Below, one piece after another: positions 1 to 7,077 of a stretch of DNA of 12,491 nt (its first letter is position 1; each line of letters begins with the position of its first letter). The position numbers were made by a program, and so were the translations under genes. Origin of the DNA: Bryobacterales bacterium (lineage in GTDB: Bacteria; Acidobacteriota; Terriglobia; Bryobacterales; Bryobacteraceae); the NCBI GenBank assembly GCA_003154855.1, contig PMEV01000445.1:10819-23309 (forward strand), written 5' to 3'. The notes beneath the pieces were generated by a model. The model saw only the letters and a list, made by a program, of their open reading frames with translations. It did not search any database and had not been told where the DNA came from.

Positions 1-663
1 CCCCCGTGTCGCCAGGCTCCGCATGAACACCCGGTCGTGCTGCGAGTGGATCATCATGGCCCGGTCGCCTAGCAGCGCGCCGCCGCCCATCGTGCTGGGG
101 TCGTGGGACAGAACAGCGATGCGGCCGCGGGGGCGCGTCTCGAGAAACCGCAGCACGAGTTCGTCAATCAGGGTAGTCTTCCCGGAGCCTCCCGGCCCGG
201 TGAAGCCAACCACTGGCGCCGAAGACTTCCGTCCTGATGGCTTGGCCGGCGGCCGGCGCCGGCTTCTGCCATACTTCTTCGTCACGAATCCGGCAACCGT
301 CTCGAGCGGTGTGCCGGCGAAGAAGATTTCGTCGGTGCCCTGCCGCCTCATGCGGCGCGCATCGGCCTGAGAAATGGTTCCGCCGCCGCCGCCGAACAGC
401 CCGATGTGGGCGCCGCCGCGACGGTCCAAGTCCTTGCGCACATCGCGGAAGAACTCGATGTGGCCGCCGTTGTAGGACGAGATGCCGACGGCCGCCACGC
501 CCTCCTGAATGGCCGCCCGCGCGATGTCGCTCGCGGACCGATGGAAGCCCAGATACACCACCTCGAGGCCGTGGCGAATGAACTCGATATTCAGGGTGTT
601 GATGGCGCTGTCGTGGCCATCGCAGATGGGTACCGCGGTGAGCAGCCGAACCGGCCAGTGCAT
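1..663 (-). CDS. icmF: Fused B12-dependent acyl-CoA mutase (IcmF-type), N-terminal part
   Basis: Start of a gene running off the left edge; 221 residues are visible. Residues about 5-130 form a cobalamin-binding Rossmann domain: CDGHDSAIN holds the D15-x-H17 of the base-off DxHxxG motif (the motif Gly is Ala here), followed by SSYNGGH and an FGGGGG run. After a basic, Pro-rich linker (about 131-149) a MeaB/ArgK-like GTPase begins, with Walker A GPGGSGKT (156-163) and a GGALLGDR segment. In the family, B12 domain, G-protein chaperone and mutase barrel are fused in this order, and the enzyme interconverts isobutyryl-CoA and n-butyryl-CoA (some members act on pivalyl-CoA). The catalytic barrel and its substrate-specificity residues lie outside the window, so the substrate is open. 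An in-frame TGA six codons upstream limits the start to ATG at 663, and AGGGG lies just upstream of it. It is divergent from etfD, which suggests co-regulation with beta-oxidation. Confidence 0.88.
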   Translation of the reverse strand, partial: MHWPVRLLTAVPICDGHDSAINTLNIEFIRHGLEVVYLGFHRSASDIARAAIQEGVAAVGISSYNGGHIEFFRDVRKDLDRRGGAHIGLFGGGGGTISQADARRMRRQGTDEIFFAGTPLETVAGFVTKKYGRSRRRPPAKPSGRKSSAPVVGFTGPGGSGKTTLIDELVLRFLETRPRGRIAVLSHDPSTMGGGALLGDRAMMIHSQHDRVFMRSLATRG

Positions 664-730
664 GCGAAGCCCCTGATTTCAAAGTAACTCCGCTCAGTGT
701 GGAGTAGCAAGCGTAACCGGGCCCCCGCCA

Positions 731-739
731 TGCTATATT
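731..739 (+). promoter_or_regulatory. Possible extended -10 promoter of etfD
   Basis: The 91-bp gap between icmF and etfD contains TGCTATATT, an extended -10 (TGn followed by TATATT at 734-739). No good -35 lies 17 bp upstream, as is usual for extended -10 promoters. Transcription would start near 746, leaving only about 8 nt before the etfD ATG at 755, which has no clear Shine-Dalgarno. This is a motif match only. Confidence 0.35.
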
Positions 740-754
740 CTGAGCAAGATCTCT

Positions 755-2611
755 ATGCGGCTGAGCGGGCTGGAATTGGGGCTGTTCCTGACCCTGCTGG
801 CAGTCTCGGTCTTCCTGTTCGGGTGGCGGCTCGGGGCGGTGCTAGGCCGCGTCCACCGCTCCAAACCGGATACCGACTTCCACCTGCTGCCGCTTCTGCC
901 TCGGGTGAAGAAGTTCGTCTGGGAAGTCATGCTTCAGGCCAAGGTGATTCGGGAACGGCCGTGGCCCGGCGTGGCGCACGCAATCGTATTCTGGGGGTTC
1001 TGCGCGTTCGCGCTGGTCACCCTCAACCATGTTTCCGAAGCCTTCGGCTGGGCGTTGCTCTCAGCGCACGGTTATGGCCGGTTCTACCGCGGCCTGGCTG
1101 CGGCTTTCGCGGTGGCCGTTGTGGTGTCGATCGCGGGCTTGGCTGCCCGGCGTTTCATCGCGCGGCCCAAGTGGCTGGGCGAAGTCTCGTATGAGTCCGG
1201 GCTGATCGCCTTCCTGATCTCCGCGCTGATGTTGACCTACCTGGCCCATTTTGCGCTGGCGGAAGGTTCGGCGTCCGCACGGGCCAACTGGTGGCTTCAC
1301 ACTCTGGCGCTGTTGATCTTTCTGCCTTTGATCCCGCACACCAAGCACCTGCACTTGCTCCTGAGCCCGCTTACCGTGTTCCTGAGCCGGCCCGGTTTCA
1401 GCCGCATTCCGCCGCTCCAAGGCGACGAGGATTTCGGCCTCATAGCCGGCAAGGACGTCACCCGCATCACCAGCCTGCAGGTTTACACCTGCGTCGAATG
1501 CGGGCGCTGCACCGAGCACTGTCCGGCGAATCTTACCGGCAAGATTCTCGACCCCAAGCAAATCGTCCTCGGCACGCGCCGCTATCTGGAGGAATCCGGG
1601 CCTCGGGACAGCAAGCCGCTGCTGGGCAAGCACCTGTCCATGGAGGCGGCGTTTCAGTGCACCACTTGCGGCGCCTGTGAATACCAGTGCCCGGTAGGGA
1701 TTCAGCACCTGCCGGTGATCATCGGCCTGCGGCGGGGCGCGGTCAACACAGGGCAGTGGGAGGATGCGCACGGTACCAAATTGTTCCTGAACCTGGAACG
1801 CACCGGCAACGCTCTCGGGTTCCCACGCAGCGAGCGGGACCAGTTTATCCAGAAGCACGCGCTGCCCATCTTCGACGGGCGGCAGGAATACTGCCTGTGG
1901 TTGGGGTGCATGGGCTCCTACGATCCGCAGGGCCGCGAGATTGTGCTGGCGCTGGCCGAGGTGCTGCGTTTTCTGGGCATCGGTTTCGGCGTGCTGCGGA
2001 AGGAGAAATGTAACGGGGAGCCTGCGCGGCGGCTCGGCAATGACCTGCTTTTCGGCACGCTGGCCGAGGACAACCTGGCAGAGATCTGCCGCAGCGGGGT
2101 CAGGAAAATGCTGTCCATCTGTCCGCACTGCATTCGCACGATGAAGGAAGACTGGAAGGAGTTTGGGGCGGACCTGGAAATCGAGCACCATAGCGAACTA
2201 CTGGCGCGCTTTGTCGCGCAGCTCCCGGAACCCGATGGGCAACGGCCCCGCGTAGTCTTTCACGACGCCTGCTACCTGGGTCGTTATCGAGGCATATTCG
2301 ACCAGCCGCGCGCGGTAGTTTCTAGGCTAGGCAGGCTGGTGAACCCGCCGCGAGCGAGCGAGCGCGGTTTCTGCTGCGGGGCGGGCGGCGGACGGTTCTT
2401 TCTCGGGGAAGAGACCGGAAAGCGGGTTAGCGTCGCGCGTGCCGAGGAACTTCTGGCGACCGGCGCGGAAGTTGTTGGCGCGGCGTGTCCGTTCTGCCAT
2501 TCCATGCTGCGGGACGCGCTGGCCACGGTGTCGCCTGCTCCGCCGCGCCTGCTCGACATCGCGCAGATCGCGGCGCAAGCAATCGGGAGTAACCATGCTT
2601 CAGAAGAGTAA
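755..2611 (+). CDS. etfD: EtfD-type ETF:(mena)quinone oxidoreductase, membrane Fe-S protein
   Basis: 618-residue membrane protein. The N-terminal ~210 residues have several hydrophobic helices resembling the nitrate reductase gamma/HdrE-like heme b domain; possible heme-ligand histidines are H75, H182, H195, H198 and H200. Next come two 4Fe-4S motifs, CVECGRCTEHC (C246/249/252/256) and CTTCGACEYQC (C302/305/308/312). Two cysteine-rich CCG-type domains as in HdrD/GlpC follow: C380, C385, C419 and CPHC (456/459), then C506, C540-C541 (FCCGAGGG) and CPFC (578/581). This architecture is that of EtfD/EMO, which takes electrons from reduced ETF (fed by acyl-CoA dehydrogenases) and passes them to menaquinone in the membrane. 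The first CCG domain has KCNGEPARR instead of CCG, which appears normal for this family. The start has no obvious Shine-Dalgarno. It overlaps the acyl-CoA dehydrogenase gene by 17 bp, and etfB/etfA are nearby, which strongly supports the role. Confidence 0.88.
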   Translation: MRLSGLELGLFLTLLAVSVFLFGWRLGAVLGRVHRSKPDTDFHLLPLLPRVKKFVWEVMLQAKVIRERPWPGVAHAIVFWGFCAFALVTLNHVSEAFGWALLSAHGYGRFYRGLAAAFAVAVVVSIAGLAARRFIARPKWLGEVSYESGLIAFLISALMLTYLAHFALAEGSASARANWWLHTLALLIFLPLIPHTKHLHLLLSPLTVFLSRPGFSRIPPLQGDEDFGLIAGKDVTRITSLQVYTCVECGRCTEHCPANLTGKILDPKQIVLGTRRYLEESGPRDSKPLLGKHLSMEAAFQCTTCGACEYQCPVGIQHLPVIIGLRRGAVNTGQWEDAHGTKLFLNLERTGNALGFPRSERDQFIQKHALPIFDGRQEYCLWLGCMGSYDPQGREIVLALAEVLRFLGIGFGVLRKEKCNGEPARRLGNDLLFGTLAEDNLAEICRSGVRKMLSICPHCIRTMKEDWKEFGADLEIEHHSELLARFVAQLPEPDGQRPRVVFHDACYLGRYRGIFDQPRAVVSRLGRLVNPPRASERGFCCGAGGGRFFLGEETGKRVSVARAEELLATGAEVVGAACPFCHSMLRDALATVSPAPPRLLDIAQIAAQAIGSNHASEE

Positions 2612-4283
2612 CGGTGGAGCGTTTCTAATCCAGGATGTTCCGCCCGAAGGGATTTTCACGGCGGAGGATCTGGGCGAAGAGCATCTGGCCATCGCACGCA
2701 CTGTGGATGAGTTCTGGACGCGGGAGGTCGAGCCGCGCCTCGAAGCCATCCGCCGCCAGGAGCCGGGCGCGGCTCTGGAGGTGCTGCGCAAATCGGCGGA
2801 ACTGGGCCTCACCGGCGTCACCATCCCGGAGGAGTTCGGGGGGATGGGGATGGATCTGACCTCCGCCATCGTAGTGGCCGAACATCTGGCGCGCGATGGG
2901 TCCTACGCCGTCTGCCACGAAGTCCACACCGGCATTGGGAGCATGCCCATCCTCTACTTCGGCACCCCGGAGCAGAAGGCGCGCTACCTTCCCAAACTGG
3001 CGGCCGCCAAACTGGTGGCGGCCTATGCGTTGAGCGAGGCGCAGTCGGGGTCGGACGCCCTGGCTGTGCGAACCCGCGCCGACCTCACCCCCGACGGCAC
3101 GCACTACCTCCTCAACGGACAGAAGATGTGGATCACCAATGGAGGCATCGCCGACCTGTTCACGGTCTTCGCCAAGGTGGGCGGGGAGAAGTTCACGGCG
3201 TTTCTTGTCGAGCGCGCTTTTCCGGGCGTCACGACCGGAGCGGAAGAACGCAAGATGGGGATCAAGGGCAGCTCGACCACGGCGCTGTATCTGGACAACG
3301 TGCCGGTGCCGGTCGAGAACGTCCTCGGCGAGGTCGGGCGCGGTCATGTGATCGCCTTCAATACCCTCAACAGCGGGCGGCTGAAGATTGGAGTGCTGAC
3401 TCTGGGCGGCGCCAAGCACGTCCTGGGCCTTTCGCTGAAGTACGCCAAACAGCGCAAGGCATTCGGAGCGCCGATTGCGGAGTTCGGAGCCATACGCCAC
3501 AAACTGGCCGAGATGGCCATCCGCATTTATGCCGCCGAATCCATGCTCTGGCGCGTTGCCGGATTATTCGAGGGCGTGGCCGGTTCGGCGATGCTGAAGG
3601 CGCTGGAGGAGTACGTCGTCGAGTGTTCCGTCCTCAAGGTGTACTGCTCGGAAGTCTACGACTTCGTTGCCGATGAAGGGGTGCAGATCCATGGCGGCTA
3701 CGGCTACCACCAGGATTACGACGTCGAAAGAACTTATCGGGACTCGCGGATCAACCGCATCTACGAAGGCACCAATGAGATCAACCGCCTGCTCATCCCC
3801 ACCATGTTGTTGAAGCGGGCGGCGCGAGGCCGGCTGAGTCTGGGGCCCGCTGCGGCGCCGGAGTTCTCCGGGGACGAGGAGTCGTCCCTGGTACATCCCG
3901 CAAAACAGATCGCACTGATGACCCTGGACCTCGTCCGGCAGCGCTTTCAGAACGAGACGGAGAAACAGCAGGAAGTTCTGATGAGCATCGCGGACATCGT
4001 CATGGAAGTCTTCGCGATGGAGTCGAGCCTGCTGAGGAGCCGCAAGTTCGCGCCGGGTAAAGGAGAGAATGCCGCGGCCATGTGCACGACTTTCCTGCGC
4101 GATGCCCTGGTGCGGGTGGAGGCGTCGGCAGCCAACGTTCTGGGCGCTTGCCTGGAAGGGGCCTCCCTGCACGCTCAAATGACGGCTTTGCGAGGGCTTG
4201 CGGACTGCGATCCAGTAGATGCGGTTGGGCTGAGGCGGGCCATCGCCGGCCGCTTGCTGGCCAGAGAACGATACGTCGTCTAG
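2595..4283 (+). CDS. fadE: Acyl-CoA dehydrogenase, long-chain FadE/VLCAD-like
   Basis: 562-residue FAD-dependent acyl-CoA dehydrogenase catalysing the first step of beta-oxidation (acyl-CoA to trans-2-enoyl-CoA) with ETF as acceptor. Residues about 30-380 carry the usual N-terminal helical, beta and C-terminal helical domains: YALSEAQSGSD (144-154), WITNGG (179-184), and the flavin/dimer region AFGAPIAEFGAIRHKLAEMA. The catalytic base is E391 in RIYEGTNEI. An extra ~150-residue helical C-terminal domain makes it longer than short/medium-chain enzymes (~380-400) and similar to VLCAD/ACAD9 and Bacillus FadE, so long-chain substrates are inferred. The ATG at 2595 follows GGGAG at a good distance and lies inside the end of etfD, implying translational coupling. 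The gene ends tail-to-tail with acuI, and their stop codons share the tetranucleotide CTAG (4280-4283). Confidence 0.93.
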   Translation: MLQKSNGGAFLIQDVPPEGIFTAEDLGEEHLAIARTVDEFWTREVEPRLEAIRRQEPGAALEVLRKSAELGLTGVTIPEEFGGMGMDLTSAIVVAEHLARDGSYAVCHEVHTGIGSMPILYFGTPEQKARYLPKLAAAKLVAAYALSEAQSGSDALAVRTRADLTPDGTHYLLNGQKMWITNGGIADLFTVFAKVGGEKFTAFLVERAFPGVTTGAEERKMGIKGSSTTALYLDNVPVPVENVLGEVGRGHVIAFNTLNSGRLKIGVLTLGGAKHVLGLSLKYAKQRKAFGAPIAEFGAIRHKLAEMAIRIYAAESMLWRVAGLFEGVAGSAMLKALEEYVVECSVLKVYCSEVYDFVADEGVQIHGGYGYHQDYDVERTYRDSRINRIYEGTNEINRLLIPTMLLKRAARGRLSLGPAAAPEFSGDEESSLVHPAKQIALMTLDLVRQRFQNETEKQQEVLMSIADIVMEVFAMESSLLRSRKFAPGKGENAAAMCTTFLRDALVRVEASAANVLGACLEGASLHAQMTALRGLADCDPVDAVGLRRAIAGRLLARERYVV

Positions 4284-5269
4284 TTCACTTCGATGACGGT
4301 CCGGCCTCGGATCTTCCCCGCCAGGATCTGTTCGCCAAGTTCGCGGATCTTCTCCAAGGGCTCCACACTGATCGTCTGGTCGAGCAGGTTCAACGGAAGA
4401 TCGCGCGCCAGCCGCGCCCATACCGCTCGTCGCTGCGCGTTGGTTACCCGACCGGAATCGATCCCCAGCAGACTGACGCCGCGCAGAATGAACGGAAACA
4501 CCGTGGACGTGAACTCCGCACCACCTGCCAGGCCGACTGACGCGACACTTCCCCCCATGGCCACCGACCGCAGGAGCCCCGCCAGGGTTGGGCCGCCGAC
4601 GTTATCGATCGCCCCGCTCCAGCGCTGTGTCTCGAGGGGGCGGCTGGAGGCTGCCGCGATGTCCGCGCGGTGGATGATCGCACTGGCGCCGAGGCTTCTC
4701 AGGTAAGGGTGGAGTTCCGCCCGGCCAGTGGCCCCTGCCACCCGGTATCCCAGATTCGCCAAGGCCGCAATCGCGATACTGCCGACGCCGCCCGAGGCGC
4801 CCGTCACCAGGACTTCCAGCCCGCCCGGTTTCAAGCCGTGGCTCTCCAGCGCCAGGATGCTCTGCATGGCCGCAAACCCAGCCGTGCCTATGCCCGCCGC
4901 CTGCTTCAGCGTCATGGACTCAGGCACAGGAACGAGGAACTCCCCGTCCAGGCGCGCCATCTCCGAGTAACCGCCCCACATGGTTTCCGAGGTCCCGCAG
5001 CCGGTGACCACCACTTTGTCGCCAGGCTTGAATTCGGACGATCTGGATTCTTCCACAACTCCAGCCAGATCGATCCCCGGCACCATCGGGTACTTACGGA
5101 CCACGCCCGGCCTTCCCGTCACTGCCAGTCCATCCTTGTAGTTCAAACTGGAAAAGGCCACGCGCACGAGCACCTCGCCCGGCGGTAGAGCGCCTTTGTC
5201 GATCTGTTCGAACGAAGCCGCGAACTCACCCCCTTGTTTGGTCAGAAGAAACGCTTTGAAGGTCGCCAT
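4280..5269 (-). CDS. acuI: AcuI/YhdH-type NADPH-dependent acrylyl-CoA reductase (MDR family)
   Basis: 329-residue zinc-free medium-chain dehydrogenase/reductase, about the size of E. coli YhdH (324 aa). The N-terminal GroES-like domain contains SLNYKDGLAVTG (41-52) and PGIDLAG (64-70), typical of YhdH/AcuI. The Rossmann domain has the nucleotide loop GASGGVG (157-163), and IDNVGG (221-226) follows. Zinc ligands of alcohol dehydrogenases are absent. Characterised AcuI reduces acrylyl-CoA to propionyl-CoA with NADPH; members labelled only quinone oxidoreductase exist, so substrate assignment is from family and context. ATG 5269 is preferred because GGGGGG lies 5-6 bases upstream; a longer in-frame extension to 5302 would start before this ribosome site. 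It is antisense to the flanking beta-oxidation genes and divergent from etfB, so it is probably regulated from the shared 66-bp gap. Confidence 0.85.
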   Translation of the reverse strand: MATFKAFLLTKQGGEFAASFEQIDKGALPPGEVLVRVAFSSLNYKDGLAVTGRPGVVRKYPMVPGIDLAGVVEESRSSEFKPGDKVVVTGCGTSETMWGGYSEMARLDGEFLVPVPESMTLKQAAGIGTAGFAAMQSILALESHGLKPGGLEVLVTGASGGVGSIAIAALANLGYRVAGATGRAELHPYLRSLGASAIIHRADIAAASSRPLETQRWSGAIDNVGGPTLAGLLRSVAMGGSVASVGLAGGAEFTSTVFPFILRGVSLLGIDSGRVTNAQRRAVWARLARDLPLNLLDQTISVEPLEKIRELGEQILAGKIRGRTVIEVN

Positions 5270-5335
5270 GGTCACCCCCCAGCCATCATTATCGCAGTAC
5301 AATCAAATTGGAAATCCTGGGTTCCCGGCAACGAC
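5270..5335. promoter_or_regulatory. Divergent acuI/etfB intergenic region
   Basis: This 66-bp gap must hold both promoters. On the minus strand TGCGATAAT is an extended -10-like element (core GATAAT, 5289-5294) upstream of acuI. On the plus strand TACAAT (5298-5303) could be a -10 for etfB, with about 32 nt to its ATG. Neither has a convincing -35. The two candidates are nearly adjacent, so initiation in the two directions may compete. Tentative. Confidence 0.3.
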
Positions 5336-6109
5336 ATGAAGATAGTAATTGCTCTCAAGCAGGTTCCTGCCCGCGATTCCGTTCTGCACGTGAATCAATC
5401 CTCAAACTGGATTACCGAAGACGACCTCACCTTCGAAACCAATGAACCGGACGCCTACGCGCTCGAAGAGGGCCTGGAACTGAAAGCGAAGTACGGCGGC
5501 GAGGTTGTGGTACTGTGCGCCGGTCCGGCGCGGGCCTTGCGGGCCATCCGGGAGGCGCTGGCCAAGGGCGCCGACCGGGCCATTCACGTCGAGCACGACG
5601 GTCTGGCGGCTCTGGATCCGTTCCAGGTGGCGAGCTTGTTGGCCGGCGCTATCAGGCCGGAGGCGCCCGACTTGATCCTGACTGGCCTGCAATCCGACGA
5701 CTTAGGCTACGGGCAGACGGGAGTCATCCTGGCGGAACTCTTGGGCTTTCCGCACTCCACCATTGTCATGGGAGTGGAGAAGATCGGCTCCGGTATCCGC
5801 GTCAAGCGCGAACTGGAGAACGGCTGGTTCCAGCACATCGAGATGGCCCTTCCTGCGCTGGTGACCGTACAATCCGGCATCAAGCGGCTGCGCTACGCCA
5901 CGCTCATGGGGATCAAGCAGGCGAAAACGAAAGAGATTCGGCGCGTGACTACGGCTGACGCGGACCCGGCGTCCGGCGGCGGTCGCATCCAGGTGCGTAA
6001 AGTGTATGTGCCGGAAAAGGCCAAGCATGCCCAGCTCTTTTCCGGCGACCCAAAAGACGCGGCCGCGAAGCTCGTCGAGCGGCTCAGGAGGGAGGCGCGC
6101 GCCCTATGA
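5336..6109 (+). CDS. etfB: Electron transfer flavoprotein beta subunit
   Basis: 257-residue EtfB, the AMP-binding subunit of the soluble ETF heterodimer that accepts electrons from acyl-CoA dehydrogenases. It begins with the family signature MKIVIALKQVP, which fixes the start at 5336 although no good Shine-Dalgarno is visible. The AMP/nucleotide segment reads GLQSDDLGYGQTG (D121/D122) followed by LAELLGFPHSTIV, and the recognition-loop region ends in MALPALVTVQSGIKRLRY. Length matches the family (~250-265). It overlaps etfA by ATGA, so the two subunits are translationally coupled. Because etfD and fadE lie 1.1 kb upstream, it probably works in the FadE -> EtfAB -> EtfD -> quinone route rather than in flavin-based bifurcation; that is inference from context. 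Confidence 0.95.
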   Translation: MKIVIALKQVPARDSVLHVNQSSNWITEDDLTFETNEPDAYALEEGLELKAKYGGEVVVLCAGPARALRAIREALAKGADRAIHVEHDGLAALDPFQVASLLAGAIRPEAPDLILTGLQSDDLGYGQTGVILAELLGFPHSTIVMGVEKIGSGIRVKRELENGWFQHIEMALPALVTVQSGIKRLRYATLMGIKQAKTKEIRRVTTADADPASGGGRIQVRKVYVPEKAKHAQLFSGDPKDAAAKLVERLRREARAL

Positions 6110-7077
6110 GCGTCCTGGCGATACTCGAGCAGGATCGCGGAGAATGGCGCCCCATATCGTGGGAGACGCTCGCCGCGGCGCAGAAGATGGCTGCGGAGAT
6201 GGGCGTGCCGCCGGTAGCGGCGGTTATCGGCGAGGCACGCGAGCTCGCCTCCAAACGGCTGGAGCGCGCCTACGCCGTGGAGCATCCCCTGCTGCGGGAC
6301 TACACGGCGGATGGCTACACCATCGCGCTGCGACAACTCATCGAGAAGGTCAAGCCGCTCGTGGTTCTGTTTCCGCACACCTACCAGGTCCGCGACTTCG
6401 CCCCCAAACTGGCCACCGCGCTGGGGCGCGTGTTGGTCAGTGACGTGGTCTCTCATCGGGCAGAAAACGGCCAGCCTATTTTCACCCGGCAGCTCTTCCA
6501 GGGCAGGCTGAACGTGGACATCGGGTTCTCCGGCCCGCCTCCCTACCTGGCATCGCTCCAGGCTGGTGCGCACGCTGTGGACCAGGTTGAGGACGGCATC
6601 TGCCAGGTCGAGACCTTCACGCCCGAACTCTCGCCGAACCAGATAAGAACGCGGCCCGCGCCGCCGTTTCGGGAAGCCCAGCGCGCGGTGGATCTAGCCT
6701 CGGCCGAACGCATCGTTTGCGCCGGGCGAGGCATCCAGGGAGCGGAGAACATTTCGCTGGTGCAGCGGCTGGCCGACGCGCTGGGAGCGGAACTGGCCGC
6801 CTCGCGTCCGGTCTGCGACAGCGGCTGGCTGCCCGCTGAGCGGCAGGTGGGCAGTTCCGGCCAGACGGTGGCGCCGAAGTTGTACATCGCCGTGGGAGTA
6901 TCGGGCGCCATTCAGCATCTGGTTGGCATGAAAGGCTCCAAGACCATCGTGGCCATCAACAAGGACGCCACCGCTCCGATTTTCGAGATTGCCGATTACG
7001 GGATTGTCGGCGACCTGTTCGAAGTGGTTCCCGCACTGGCCGACGAGATCCGGGCGCAGAAGCAGGGAGGCCCATGA
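6106..7077 (+). CDS. etfA: Electron transfer flavoprotein alpha subunit
   Basis: 323-residue EtfA, the FAD-carrying subunit of ETF. The N-terminal ~180 residues form the ETF alpha/beta-type domain. The C-terminal FAD domain is unmistakable: RQVGSSGQT (246-254), LYIAVGVSGAIQH, AINKDATAPIF (D287) and ADYGIVGDL (D297 onward). No N-terminal ferredoxin extension is present, so this is the standard short form. It starts within the etfB stop (ATGA) and its own TGA overlaps the ATG of the fadB-like gene in the same way, making etfB-etfA-fadB one tightly coupled operon. Confidence 0.95.
   Translation: MSVLAILEQDRGEWRPISWETLAAAQKMAAEMGVPPVAAVIGEARELASKRLERAYAVEHPLLRDYTADGYTIALRQLIEKVKPLVVLFPHTYQVRDFAPKLATALGRVLVSDVVSHRAENGQPIFTRQLFQGRLNVDIGFSGPPPYLASLQAGAHAVDQVEDGICQVETFTPELSPNQIRTRPAPPFREAQRAVDLASAERIVCAGRGIQGAENISLVQRLADALGAELAASRPVCDSGWLPAERQVGSSGQTVAPKLYIAVGVSGAIQHLVGMKGSKTIVAINKDATAPIFEIADYGIVGDLFEVVPALADEIRAQKQGGP

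Noticed and set aside
164..682. Long minus-strand open frame across the icmF region
   Set aside because: Its translation is Arg/His-rich with no domain. The frame beside it gives a clear B12-binding and GTPase sequence, so this is a shadow.
1061..2191. 376-codon minus-strand open frame opposite etfD
   Set aside because: Low-complexity Gln/Arg/Pro-rich product, complementary to well-supported EtfD motifs; a high-GC antisense artefact.
5270..5302. Upstream start of acuI giving 11 more residues
   Set aside because: The family begins at MATFKAF-like sequence, and the GGGGGG ribosome site lies between the two starts.
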